A stretch of 61,675 bases of DNA from Bacteroidota bacterium (GTDB lineage: Bacteria > Bacteroidota > Bacteroidia > Chitinophagales > Chitinophagaceae): positions 1 to 61,675 of the forward strand of contig JAUZOD010000019.1 of the NCBI GenBank assembly GCA_030706635.1. Direction: 5' to 3'. The position numbers and the translations under genes are program-made. Shown piece by piece: positions 39,950 to 48,338 of this stretch (position 1 is its first letter; every line of letters begins with the position of its first letter). A model generated the notes under the pieces. That model saw only the letters and a list, made by a program, of their open reading frames with translations, did no database searches and was not told where the DNA came from.

Positions 39950-42517
39950 TCAGGCCGAATTTCTGGCCGCATTGATTACGCCGAATGAACAGCGGATGAT
40001 CAGTTTCTCGAATATTTCCTTCATGGGGGAGTTTGTATGTTCTAATTCCCGGAACCTGATCAGGGCATATTGTTGTATGGTGCTCAGGGGCAATACGATC
40101 CTTTCGCGCATTTGGATGGATAACTGCTCAATCGGGTAGTCAGACATAAGCTCTTGTTTCCCTGAGAGTTTATAAATAAATTTCCTGGTCAGTTCGAACT
40201 CATTGTAAATGATCGCCCATATTTTCCCGAACCGGGGATGTTTGGAAAACCCTTCCGTCAGCGGAAAGAAACATTTTTTCATCGCCATTTCGCTGTTATC
40301 CAGCAGGGTTTTAAAATAGGGTGAATTGGCATATAATTGTCTTACCTGCTGCCATTTGCCCTTTTTCTCCATTTCAAACAGGGCTGTGCCCACCCCATGA
40401 TATCCGGTTACATTTTGTTTTAGTTGGCTCCACGAGCCTACAAAGGGGATTGCCCGAAGATCCTTAAATTCCAGTTTGCCGGAATTTTTCCTTTTGCTGG
40501 GGCGGCTGCCAATATTGGTTTCACTGTAAAACTGCAACGGGCTCACCACATTCAGGTATTCCATAAAGTCCGGATGGTCCCTTAATCCTGTATAAGATTC
40601 GTAACTGATGGCTGCCATTTCCTCCAGCAAGGATTCCTCTTCTTTGTTGAGCGTAACTTTCCTGGCAGAGAAAAGATCGTTGGCAATGCCGGCATGCACC
40701 AGCTGTTCAATATTGAACTGGGCAGAATCTACCGTCCCGAAATTGGAACTTACGGTTTGTCCCTGAACGGTTAATTGAATTTCTTTGTTGGCGATATTTT
40801 TGCCCAGAGACGCGTAAAACCGGTGTGTTTTTCCGCCGCCACGGGCAGGAGGCCCGCCCCGTCCATCAAAGAAAACCACTCGGACGCCATGGGCCTCGGA
40901 GATTTTTGTAAGCTCTTCCTTTGCTTTATAAATGCCCCAATTGGCCATCAGATAACCGCCATCTTTGGTGCCATCTGAAAATCCAACCATGATGGTTTGG
41001 GTGTTGTTCCGTTTTTTCAGATGCGCCCGGTAGTCTTCCTGGGTGTACAAGGTGCCCATTATCCCGGAAGCATTGTGCAGATCCTCAACGGTTTCGAACA
41101 GCGGCACGATATCTATGTTAAGGGCCTCTTTCTTCCAGCCGCTCAGCAGAAATAAGCCATAGACTTCCATCATATTCAGCGCGCTGTTGCACTGGCTGAT
41201 GATGTACCGGTTACAACCCAGCGGACCATTTTTTTCCTGAATTTTCTTTACTGCCCGGATACTTTCCAGGGTATCATTTACCATGTCGTCCTGGAAAGGG
41301 CTATTCGTAACGGGTTTCAGATGAACGAGGGCCTTAATTTTTTCCGTTTCAGGCAGGGACTCATAATTAGCGGGCAATAACCTTTCCCTTTCCTCTACGA
41401 TCTTCAGCACTTTTACGTGTACTGAGCTGTCCTGACGCAGATCCAGAGTAGCAAAATGAAGCCCGAATATGCGGAGCTTGCTGATAAAGTTTTCCACCAG
41501 ATGCAGGAAAAGCCCGTTATTCTGGTAGATCAGAATTTCCCGTATTCTGCCCATGGCCGCGAGCATGTCCTTGATTTTTAAAGGTGCTTCTGGCCTGGGA
41601 TTGAAAAGTTCCTGGTATAATTGTTCTTCCAGATCGGCTATAATCAGATCAACTTCTTTAAAAGTAAGCCTTCGTTTTAGACGGCGGACATCATAATAAT
41701 AACAACGCAGAATGGCTTCACGTAAGGAATCCACGACCTTCAGGGTTGTGGCTGTTTTTACAAATGGGTTTCCGTCCCGGTCACCGCCTGGCCAGAACCC
41801 CATTTGAATAACCGGGTTCTGATCTGAAACAGCATCGGGAAATTGACTTTTCAAAGAAGAAAGAATCTTGCCGGCTGCATGATAAAATACATTTTCCAAA
41901 TACCAGATCAGGCTTACCGCTTCATCGTAGGGGGTTGGTTTTTGTTTTTTGAGAAAAGGGGTTTTCCCAAGCTGCTGCATGAACATATTGATCTGCGCAG
42001 CATTGTTTTCAATTACCGCCCTGGAAAGATCATTGATGATGCCCAGCACGGGTCCGGGATAAAATTGGGTTGGATGGGCAGTCAAAACCAATCTTACTGC
42101 GTAATCCTTTAATTTCTCTTTCAGTTCCTTTTCTTTGTCGTACTGAACTACTTCAGAAGACAAATGTTTCAGTGTGCCGGCGCCACCCATATCATTTACG
42201 CTCGTAAAGGCAGCGTCCTCCAGTGCATCAAAAAGCACTACCTGCCGCTCAACGTATTGAACGAAACGGAATAGAATATCGGATCTCTCGCGGTCTGTGC
42301 CATCGGGGGAGTGTTTGCTGAAAAAATCGTCTATGATCTGCAGCGGACTTAACTTTTTATGATAGCCTTCTTCGCAATAGGTAAGCAAAAGAGAAAGAAA
42401 TATTCCCGTTTTTTCGATGCGGTGAAAGGGGAGTGAAGTGAACAGGCTATTGTAAAGCTGGAATTTAATGCCGACCAGGTTTTTGAACTCCTGCAATCCG
42501 GACGATTGGTTACTCAT
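39950..42517 (-). CDS. ppc: phosphoenolpyruvate carboxylase
   Basis: An 855-aa enzyme that adds bicarbonate to PEP to form oxaloacetate. The catalytic LTAHPTQ histidine, the FWPGGDRDGNP segment, GFSDGTKDGG and the FFDGRGGPPARGGG loop are all visible. The extreme C-terminus reads RNSA instead of the usual QNTG-type tail. It is divergent from the thr operon with a 332-base shared region, so the oxaloacetate (aspartate) supply lies next to the aspartate-family pathway. Confidence 0.96.
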   Translation of the reverse strand: MSNQSSGLQEFKNLVGIKFQLYNSLFTSLPFHRIEKTGIFLSLLLTYCEEGYHKKLSPLQIIDDFFSKHSPDGTDRERSDILFRFVQYVERQVVLFDALEDAAFTSVNDMGGAGTLKHLSSEVVQYDKEKELKEKLKDYAVRLVLTAHPTQFYPGPVLGIINDLSRAVIENNAAQINMFMQQLGKTPFLKKQKPTPYDEAVSLIWYLENVFYHAAGKILSSLKSQFPDAVSDQNPVIQMGFWPGGDRDGNPFVKTATTLKVVDSLREAILRCYYYDVRRLKRRLTFKEVDLIIADLEEQLYQELFNPRPEAPLKIKDMLAAMGRIREILIYQNNGLFLHLVENFISKLRIFGLHFATLDLRQDSSVHVKVLKIVEERERLLPANYESLPETEKIKALVHLKPVTNSPFQDDMVNDTLESIRAVKKIQEKNGPLGCNRYIISQCNSALNMMEVYGLFLLSGWKKEALNIDIVPLFETVEDLHNASGIMGTLYTQEDYRAHLKKRNNTQTIMVGFSDGTKDGGYLMANWGIYKAKEELTKISEAHGVRVVFFDGRGGPPARGGGKTHRFYASLGKNIANKEIQLTVQGQTVSSNFGTVDSAQFNIEQLVHAGIANDLFSARKVTLNKEEESLLEEMAAISYESYTGLRDHPDFMEYLNVVSPLQFYSETNIGSRPSKRKNSGKLEFKDLRAIPFVGSWSQLKQNVTGYHGVGTALFEMEKKGKWQQVRQLYANSPYFKTLLDNSEMAMKKCFFPLTEGFSKHPRFGKIWAIIYNEFELTRKFIYKLSGKQELMSDYPIEQLSIQMRERIVLPLSTIQQYALIRFRELEHTNSPMKEIFEKLIIRCSFGVINAARNSA

Positions 42518-42666
42518 AGTGCGAAATTAAAATTCGTTCAACAAATCAAGCAGGATATAATAAAAAATCAAAACAATTCATCAAAATCGTTGATTTCTTG
42601 AGAAATTAAATTCATTTGTTTTATTTTCTTTAATATTATTCATTAACTTCACCCCTCGTATCTCCC

Positions 42667-42756
42667 ATGATTCGTCTAAGTAAACATATTATCACAATAC
42701 CCGCAATCAGCCGCACAATCGGTGGTACGATCATTATTTCCACCACAACCCTGTAA
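42667..42756 (+). CDS. thr operon leader peptide (attenuator)
   Basis: A 29-codon frame, ATG 42667 to TAA 42754-42756. It reads MIRLSKHIITIPAISRTIGG then TIIISTTTL. Nine Ile and six Thr codons are present, with a Thr triplet just before the end. A terminator-like hairpin and T-rich tract follow before thrA. This is the composition of threonine/isoleucine-controlled leaders such as E. coli thrL, though the sequence is different. A weak TAACTTCA box (42644-42651) is the only promoter candidate seen. Confidence 0.82.
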   Translation: MIRLSKHIITIPAISRTIGGTIIISTTTL

Positions 42757-42764
42757 AGGGTTGT
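42745..42764 (+). promoter_or_regulatory. leader hairpin overlapping Thr codons and stop
   Basis: A perfect 7-bp stem (ACAACCC with GGGTTGT, loop TGTAAA) covers the last Thr codons and the stop of the thr leader peptide. It is placed where ribosome position would decide whether it forms, as expected of an attenuator pause or antiterminator structure. Confidence 0.6.
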
Positions 42765-42794
42765 ATTTCCACATATTCCCCCTGGGCTGTTGCT

Positions 42795-42830
42795 GCATAC
42801 CTGAACCAGATTATGGTATGCCCTTTTTCC
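42795..42830 (+). terminator. thr attenuator terminator
   Basis: A 7-bp stem (GCATACC with GGTATGC, 13-base loop) is followed by CCCTTTTTCC, 20 bases before thrA. The T run is short and interrupted, so strength is uncertain. Confidence 0.6.
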
Positions 42831-42849
42831 ATATCAAAAAAAATTATTC

Positions 42850-45294
42850 ATGCAGGTTCTTAAGTTCGGCGGCTCTTCCGTAGCCAACGCCGTGAATATC
42901 AGTAAAACGGTACAGGTTATCCGCCAGGCGATCCTGAAAGAAAAGACCATTGTAGTGGTTTCTGCTTTTGGAGGTATGACGGATATACTGTTGCAGTGCG
43001 GCAGCACCGCTGCCCGGGGCGATGAATCTTATAAAGATTCACTGATCCTGATAGAGCAACGTCATCTGGAAACGGTAAGGCAACTCATTCCGGTCGCCAC
43101 CCAGAGCGGCGTACTCAGCATGGTCAAGAAAATCTGCAATGAACTCGAAGACATTTTTAAAGGCATTTTCCTGCTGCAGGAGCTTTCTGACCGAACCAAA
43201 GATGGCGTCGTTGCATTTGGAGAGCTGTTATCCTCCCGTATTCTCTCTGCCGTCCTGACCAGCCAGGGTGTGGAGAATGTCTGGAAAGACTCCCGCGAGC
43301 TGATCATAACGGATTCAAGACACGGGCGTGCGCAGGTGGATTTCCGGGCCACGAAGAAGAAAATGCTGGAATATTTCCGGTCACCTGAGGTTTCCCTGCT
43401 GGTGGTTCCGGGCTTTATTGCTTCGGATGCACAAGGTGTAACCACCACCCTCGGCCGGGGTGGCTCCGACTATACTGCTGCCATTTATGGCAGTGTACTG
43501 GCCTGCGACGGCATTGAAATCTGGACCGATGTATCGGGTATGATGACAGCAGACCCGCGCCTGGTCAGCAATGCCCGGGTGATACCCCATATTTCCTATC
43601 AGGAAGCCATGGAGCTTTCTCATTTTGGCGCTAAGGTGATTTATCCCCCGACCCTTCAGCCGGTCATGAGCAAGGGCATACCGGTATGGGTGAAAAACAC
43701 GTTTGCGCCGACGGATCCGGGAACCCTGATCGAAAAGGTTTCCCGCCGAACCGCCAGCAGTATCCGGGGTATTTCCAGCATCAATCAAATTGCCCTGCTG
43801 AGCCTGGAAGGAAGTGGTATGATAGGCATTCCCGGATTTTCCAAAAGGTTGTTTGAGGCTTTGTCGGGTCACCAGATCAATGTGATCCTGATCACGCAGG
43901 CCTCCTCAGAACATTCCATTTGCGTAGGCGTGGACGTGGTTCAGGCTTCCCTGGCCAAATCGGTTATTGATGCTGCTTTTTTCACCGAGATAAATAACGG
44001 AGACGTACAGCCGCTGATTGTGGAACTGGAATTGGCCATCATAGCGCTGGTCGGAGACAACATGAAAAGCCATCCGGGCATCAGTGGAAAATTATTTGGT
44101 GTATTGGGAAGAAACGGGATCAATGTACGGGCTATAGCTCAGGGATCTTCCGAGCGGAACATCTCTGCCGTCATCTCCACGAAAGACGTGCAGAAAGCAG
44201 TCAATGTGTTACATGAAGAATTTTTTGAGGCCACGTACAAACAGTTGAACCTGTTTATTACCGGCACCGGCAATGTGGGAAAAAGACTGATCCAGCAACT
44301 GCATCAGCAGCACGATTACCTGTTTGACCAGCTTCGGTTACAGGTGCGAGTTACCGGCGTGGCCAACAGCCGCCGGATGCTGATCAATGAGGAAGGGATA
44401 GACCTGAACCACTGGCAGGAATTGCTTGATCAGGGATCTCCCATGAACCTCCGGAACTTCGAAGAGATTATTCATTCCAAAAATCTGCGCAATTCCGTAT
44501 TTGTGGATGTAACCGCCAATAAGGAAGTGGGCACCAGCTATGAGCGCCTACTGCAGAAAAGTGTTGCCGTAGTGGCCTGCAATAAAATTGCGTGTTCATC
44601 CCCCTACTTATATTATCGTAAACTGAAAGATCTTTCCAAAGAATTCAATGCTGCTTTCTATTTTGAAACAAATGTGGGTGCCGGTCTTCCGGTGATCGGC
44701 ACCCTCAACGATTTGCTGAGGAGCGGGGACAAGATCCGCAAAATAGAAGCGGTACTCAGCGGGACGCTCAATTTTGTCTTTAATCATTATAACGGCAAAA
44801 CCTCTTTTGCCAAGGTGGTCAGGCAGGCGCAGGATGAGGGCTATACGGAGCCGGATCCAAGGCTGGACCTCAGTGGCACGGATGTCATGCGCAAGATCAT
44901 GATCCTTGCCCGGGAAGCCGGAAACGTGATCGAAATGGAAGACATCAGCAATAGCGTTTTTCTCCCGGCTTCGTGTAACGCGGGATCCGTGGCGGATTTC
45001 TATAAGGCCCTGGAAAAGGAAGAAACCCATTTTAAAAAATTATATGAAGGGGCAGCGGCAGAAGGCAAAAAACTGAAATTTGTCGCAACCTACGAAAAGG
45101 GCAATGCGTCTGTTGGTCTGCAACATATTGATCCGGCCCACGATTTTTATCATTTATACGGAAAGGATAATATCGTGGTTTTTTATACTGACCGGTACCC
45201 GGAACAACCCCTGGTGATCAAGGGTGCGGGAGCCGGAGCGGAAGTGACTGCCTCGGGCGTGTTTGCTGATATCATTCGTGCAGCGAGCGCCTGA
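42850..45294 (+). CDS. thrA: bifunctional aspartokinase / homoserine dehydrogenase
   Basis: An 814-aa fused enzyme for the first and third steps of the aspartate family. The N-terminal kinase starts KFGGSSVAN and has GRGGSDYTAA; two ACT units follow in the middle (around 310-460, with NINVRAIAQGSSERNISAV-like repeats); the homoserine dehydrogenase half begins with FITGTGNVGKRL. Fusion and length are as in E. coli ThrA, and feedback by threonine through the ACT units is expected. It is first of thrA-thrB-thrC, controlled by the leader upstream. Confidence 0.96.
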   Translation: MQVLKFGGSSVANAVNISKTVQVIRQAILKEKTIVVVSAFGGMTDILLQCGSTAARGDESYKDSLILIEQRHLETVRQLIPVATQSGVLSMVKKICNELEDIFKGIFLLQELSDRTKDGVVAFGELLSSRILSAVLTSQGVENVWKDSRELIITDSRHGRAQVDFRATKKKMLEYFRSPEVSLLVVPGFIASDAQGVTTTLGRGGSDYTAAIYGSVLACDGIEIWTDVSGMMTADPRLVSNARVIPHISYQEAMELSHFGAKVIYPPTLQPVMSKGIPVWVKNTFAPTDPGTLIEKVSRRTASSIRGISSINQIALLSLEGSGMIGIPGFSKRLFEALSGHQINVILITQASSEHSICVGVDVVQASLAKSVIDAAFFTEINNGDVQPLIVELELAIIALVGDNMKSHPGISGKLFGVLGRNGINVRAIAQGSSERNISAVISTKDVQKAVNVLHEEFFEATYKQLNLFITGTGNVGKRLIQQLHQQHDYLFDQLRLQVRVTGVANSRRMLINEEGIDLNHWQELLDQGSPMNLRNFEEIIHSKNLRNSVFVDVTANKEVGTSYERLLQKSVAVVACNKIACSSPYLYYRKLKDLSKEFNAAFYFETNVGAGLPVIGTLNDLLRSGDKIRKIEAVLSGTLNFVFNHYNGKTSFAKVVRQAQDEGYTEPDPRLDLSGTDVMRKIMILAREAGNVIEMEDISNSVFLPASCNAGSVADFYKALEKEETHFKKLYEGAAAEGKKLKFVATYEKGNASVGLQHIDPAHDFYHLYGKDNIVVFYTDRYPEQPLVIKGAGAGAEVTASGVFADIIRAASA

Positions 45295-45309
45295 ATAAAG
45301 ATTTAGAAT

Positions 45310-46236
45310 ATGAAAGAGATAACCATACATGCCCCCGGAACCGTGGCCAATCTGGTTTGCGGATTCGATGTGCTGGGTCTTTGTTTGACCGAGCCCTACG
45401 ACATCATGAAGGTGCGCCTGCTGGATAAAAAAGAAGTGATTATCCGTACTACGGACAACTATCCGTTGCCATCGGATCCTGCATTGAACACAGCCGGTGC
45501 CCCGTTATTGGAGATGATCGGCGGCATGCAGAGGGAGATCGGTTTCGAGGTCAGCATTACCAAGCAGATCAAGCCCGGCAGCGGTATTGGTTCCAGTGCT
45601 GCCAGCGCGGCCGGTGCTGTGGTGGCTGCCAACGAATTGCTGGGGAATATTTTTTCGAAGGAAGAACTCGTGCGTTTTGCCATGTTTGGGGAAAAAGTGG
45701 CTTCGGGTGTTAAACATGCAGATAATATTGCACCTTGTATTTACGGAGGTGTAACCCTTATCCGTTCCATTTTCCCGCTCGATATCATCCCGATCCCGAC
45801 ACCTGCACTTTTTGTTACCGTGGTACACCCTCAGATAGAAGTGCGTACTTCTGATGCCCGGCAAATTCTCCGGAAAGAGGTTTTATTGAAAGATGCTATC
45901 CGGCAGTGGGGTAATATTGCGGGCCTGGTGGCAGGTCTCATGAAGAGTGACTATGATCTCATCGGACGGTCGCTCGAAGATGTGATCATTGAACCCGTGA
46001 GGTCCATCCTGATTCCCGGATTTCACGAGATCAAGAAGGCGTGCCGGGCTGCAGGAGCCATTGGCGGCGGTATTTCCGGTTCGGGTCCTTCGGTATTCAT
46101 GCTCAGCAGGAACCGGGAAACAGCCTGTGTCGTGGAGAACGTCATGAAATCGGTATACGACCGGATCGGGCTAAATTATAATTCGTATGTGACTACGATC
46201 AGTCAGCATGGAGTAACCTGTTTAAATACTTTATAA
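45310..46236 (+). CDS. thrB: homoserine kinase
   Basis: A 308-aa GHMP-family kinase that phosphorylates homoserine. The ATP-binding PGSGIGSSAASAAGAV signature is at about residues 90-105, the N-terminal APGTVANLVCGFDVLGL is typical, and the C-terminal GGGISGSGPSVFML loop closes the active site. It starts 15 bases after thrA and is followed 12 bases later by thrC. Confidence 0.95.
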   Translation: MKEITIHAPGTVANLVCGFDVLGLCLTEPYDIMKVRLLDKKEVIIRTTDNYPLPSDPALNTAGAPLLEMIGGMQREIGFEVSITKQIKPGSGIGSSAASAAGAVVAANELLGNIFSKEELVRFAMFGEKVASGVKHADNIAPCIYGGVTLIRSIFPLDIIPIPTPALFVTVVHPQIEVRTSDARQILRKEVLLKDAIRQWGNIAGLVAGLMKSDYDLIGRSLEDVIIEPVRSILIPGFHEIKKACRAAGAIGGGISGSGPSVFMLSRNRETACVVENVMKSVYDRIGLNYNSYVTTISQHGVTCLNTL

Positions 46237-46248
46237 ACCGGAAGTGGT

Positions 46249-47547
46249 ATGCTTTTTTATAACCTTCGCAAGCCTTCAGAAAAAGTGGATTTCCGTACCG
46301 CTACCATTCAGGGACTGGGTACGGACAAGGGACTTTATTTTCCTGAACAGATTCCGGAATTTCCAAATGAATGGATCCGGAATATTGACCATCTGACGGA
46401 TGAGGAGATCGCTTACGCCGTAGTCAGTCCTTACGTTGGAAATACGATACCGGAAGAGGTTCTGAGAAAAATGGTTGCTGAAACCATTGCGTTTGATATT
46501 CCGTTGGTTCCGGTATCTGAAAATATTTCTGCCCTGGAATTATTCCATGGCCCGACACTCGCTTTTAAAGACGTGGGTGCACGTTTCATGAGCCGTTGCC
46601 TCGGTCATTTCATGAAAGGGAATGCCCGGCCTGTAACCGTTCTGGTGGCTACTTCAGGTGATACGGGAGGAGCTGTCGCCAATGGCTTTTATGAAGTAGA
46701 GGGGGTTCGTGTGGTGATTCTTTATCCATCAGGTAAGGTGAGCAGCGTGCAGGAACTTCAATTAACTACACTGGGGAAAAATATTTCCGCACTGGAAGTG
46801 GAGGGTAGTTTTGATGACTGCCAGGCGCTCGTCAAACAGGCTTTTTCCGATGAGGAGTTGAATTCAACGATTTTTTTAACCTCGGCCAATTCTATTAATG
46901 TCGCCCGTTGGCTGCCACAGCAGATCTACTATCTCCTGGCCTGGAAGCAATGGAAAAATAAAGACAAACCGCCTGTGTTTTCCGTCCCCAGCGGAAATTT
47001 CGGAAATATTTGTGCCGGGTTGCTGGCCTACCATTCGGGATTGCCGGTCACTCATTTTATAGCGGCCTGCAATGCGAATGCGGTTGTACCCGATTTTCTG
47101 AAAAGCGGCGAGTATAAACCGGTAAAGGCAAAAACGACCTTATCCAATGCCATGGATGTGGGAGACCCGAGTAACTTTGTGCGCGTACTGGAATTATTCA
47201 ACCATCAATTTGAACCCCTGAAGCAGACGATGAGCAGCGAAAGTATTTCTGATGAAGAAACGGCCGCCATTATCCGGTCCGTTTATGCTGAACATAGCTA
47301 TTTGATGGATCCGCATGGCGCCGTCGGTTATCTGGCGCTGAAGCGCTATTTGAAGGACCATGCGGGAGATTCAGGAATATTCCTGGAAACAGCACATCCG
47401 GTAAAGTTCTACGATGTGGTTGAGCCCATCATTGAAAAAAGTATTCCGGTGCCGGAGACGGTGAAGATATTACTGAATAGAAATAAAACTCAGGTGAAGA
47501 TAGCGGCTGATTACGATTCTTTAAAGCATTTTTTGCTGGTTAGCTAA
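46249..47547 (+). CDS. thrC: threonine synthase
   Basis: A 432-aa PLP enzyme making threonine from phosphohomoserine. The PLP lysine is in HGPTLAFKDVGARF, the SGDTGGAVA phosphate/PLP region follows, and the FSVPSGNFGN segment is conserved. It belongs to the branch with N-terminal YNLRKPSEKVDF. Last gene of thrABC; no clear terminator follows. Confidence 0.95.
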   Translation: MLFYNLRKPSEKVDFRTATIQGLGTDKGLYFPEQIPEFPNEWIRNIDHLTDEEIAYAVVSPYVGNTIPEEVLRKMVAETIAFDIPLVPVSENISALELFHGPTLAFKDVGARFMSRCLGHFMKGNARPVTVLVATSGDTGGAVANGFYEVEGVRVVILYPSGKVSSVQELQLTTLGKNISALEVEGSFDDCQALVKQAFSDEELNSTIFLTSANSINVARWLPQQIYYLLAWKQWKNKDKPPVFSVPSGNFGNICAGLLAYHSGLPVTHFIAACNANAVVPDFLKSGEYKPVKAKTTLSNAMDVGDPSNFVRVLELFNHQFEPLKQTMSSESISDEETAAIIRSVYAEHSYLMDPHGAVGYLALKRYLKDHAGDSGIFLETAHPVKFYDVVEPIIEKSIPVPETVKILLNRNKTQVKIAADYDSLKHFLLVS

Positions 47548-47669
47548 TCGCGGATCAGGATACCACCTTATACGTCCTCCAGGCAAAACAACCTAGTCTG
47601 GCAATAAAATGGTTATCATCTGCCATTTCTTTAATTTTAGCTTCCTAAATAACCTTTAAAAATAGCATC

Positions 47670-48263
47670 ATGAAAAACAGCAAATGGCTTTTGCTCATGG
47701 CCCTAATTCTGACCACGGCAACTGCGATCAATGCCCAGAAAGTAAAACTCATTGACGGGGATCTCTCTCCGCTCAAATCTGAAAAATCCATCGTGCTGGC
47801 TTTTTCATACGATCCTATGAAAGTCGGGAAGTTTGACCGCGACGGGGACTATGTCAGCAGCAGGAAGCAGGATCTGAATAGTAAGGAACCCGGCCGGGGC
47901 GACACCTGGGCGAATAGCTGGGTTGCTGACCGGGCTGCCCGTTATGAACCCAAATTCACGGAACTGTTTGAAAAATATTCGGTGCTGGCGCCTGCGCAGC
48001 ATGCCAAATACACGCTGATATTCAAAACTACATTTACAGAACCTGGCTGGAATGTAGGCGTTATGAAGAAAAGCGCTTTGATCGATGCGGAAGCCTGGAT
48101 CGTGGAATCGGACAACAAAGACCACGTCGTCGCTAAAATATCCGTGATGAAGTCACCCGGGCGTACTTTCTGGGGTTCAGACTACGATACCGGTGTCAGG
48201 ATTGAAGAAGCATATGCAGCCGCTGGTAAAGCAGTAGGCAGGTTTCTCAAGGATAAGCTATAA
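47670..48263 (+). CDS. exported hypothetical protein
   Basis: A 197-aa protein with a clear signal peptide (KNSKWLLLMALILTTATAINAQ). The mature part has alternating beta-type stretches (YTLIFKTTF, DAEAWIVES, HVVAKISVM), which suggests a small beta-rich periplasmic or outer-membrane-associated domain. No family is recognised. It lies 122 bases after thrC and is ended by a bidirectional terminator shared with rpoB. Confidence 0.75.
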   Translation: MKNSKWLLLMALILTTATAINAQKVKLIDGDLSPLKSEKSIVLAFSYDPMKVGKFDRDGDYVSSRKQDLNSKEPGRGDTWANSWVADRAARYEPKFTELFEKYSVLAPAQHAKYTLIFKTTFTEPGWNVGVMKKSALIDAEAWIVESDNKDHVVAKISVMKSPGRTFWGSDYDTGVRIEEAYAAAGKAVGRFLKDKL

Positions 48264-48284
48264 AGAATGCTTAATTGAGTTTAA

Positions 48285-48318
48285 CAAAAAAGCCGGGCTT
48301 TTCAGTCCGGCTTTATAT
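48285..48318. terminator. bidirectional terminator between the exported protein gene and rpoB
   Basis: An 8-bp stem (AAAGCCGG with CCGGCTTT) has an A run before and T-rich sequence after, so it can end both the rightward gene at 48263 and the leftward rpoB ending at 48339. Confidence 0.75.
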
Positions 48319-48338
48319 TTTGCTTTTAGCCCCGGTGC

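Noticed and set aside
42522-42529. TAATTTCG on the minus strand five bases before the ppc ATG as a promoter box
   Set aside because: It would make a leaderless transcript starting at or within the start codon and has no good -33 partner.
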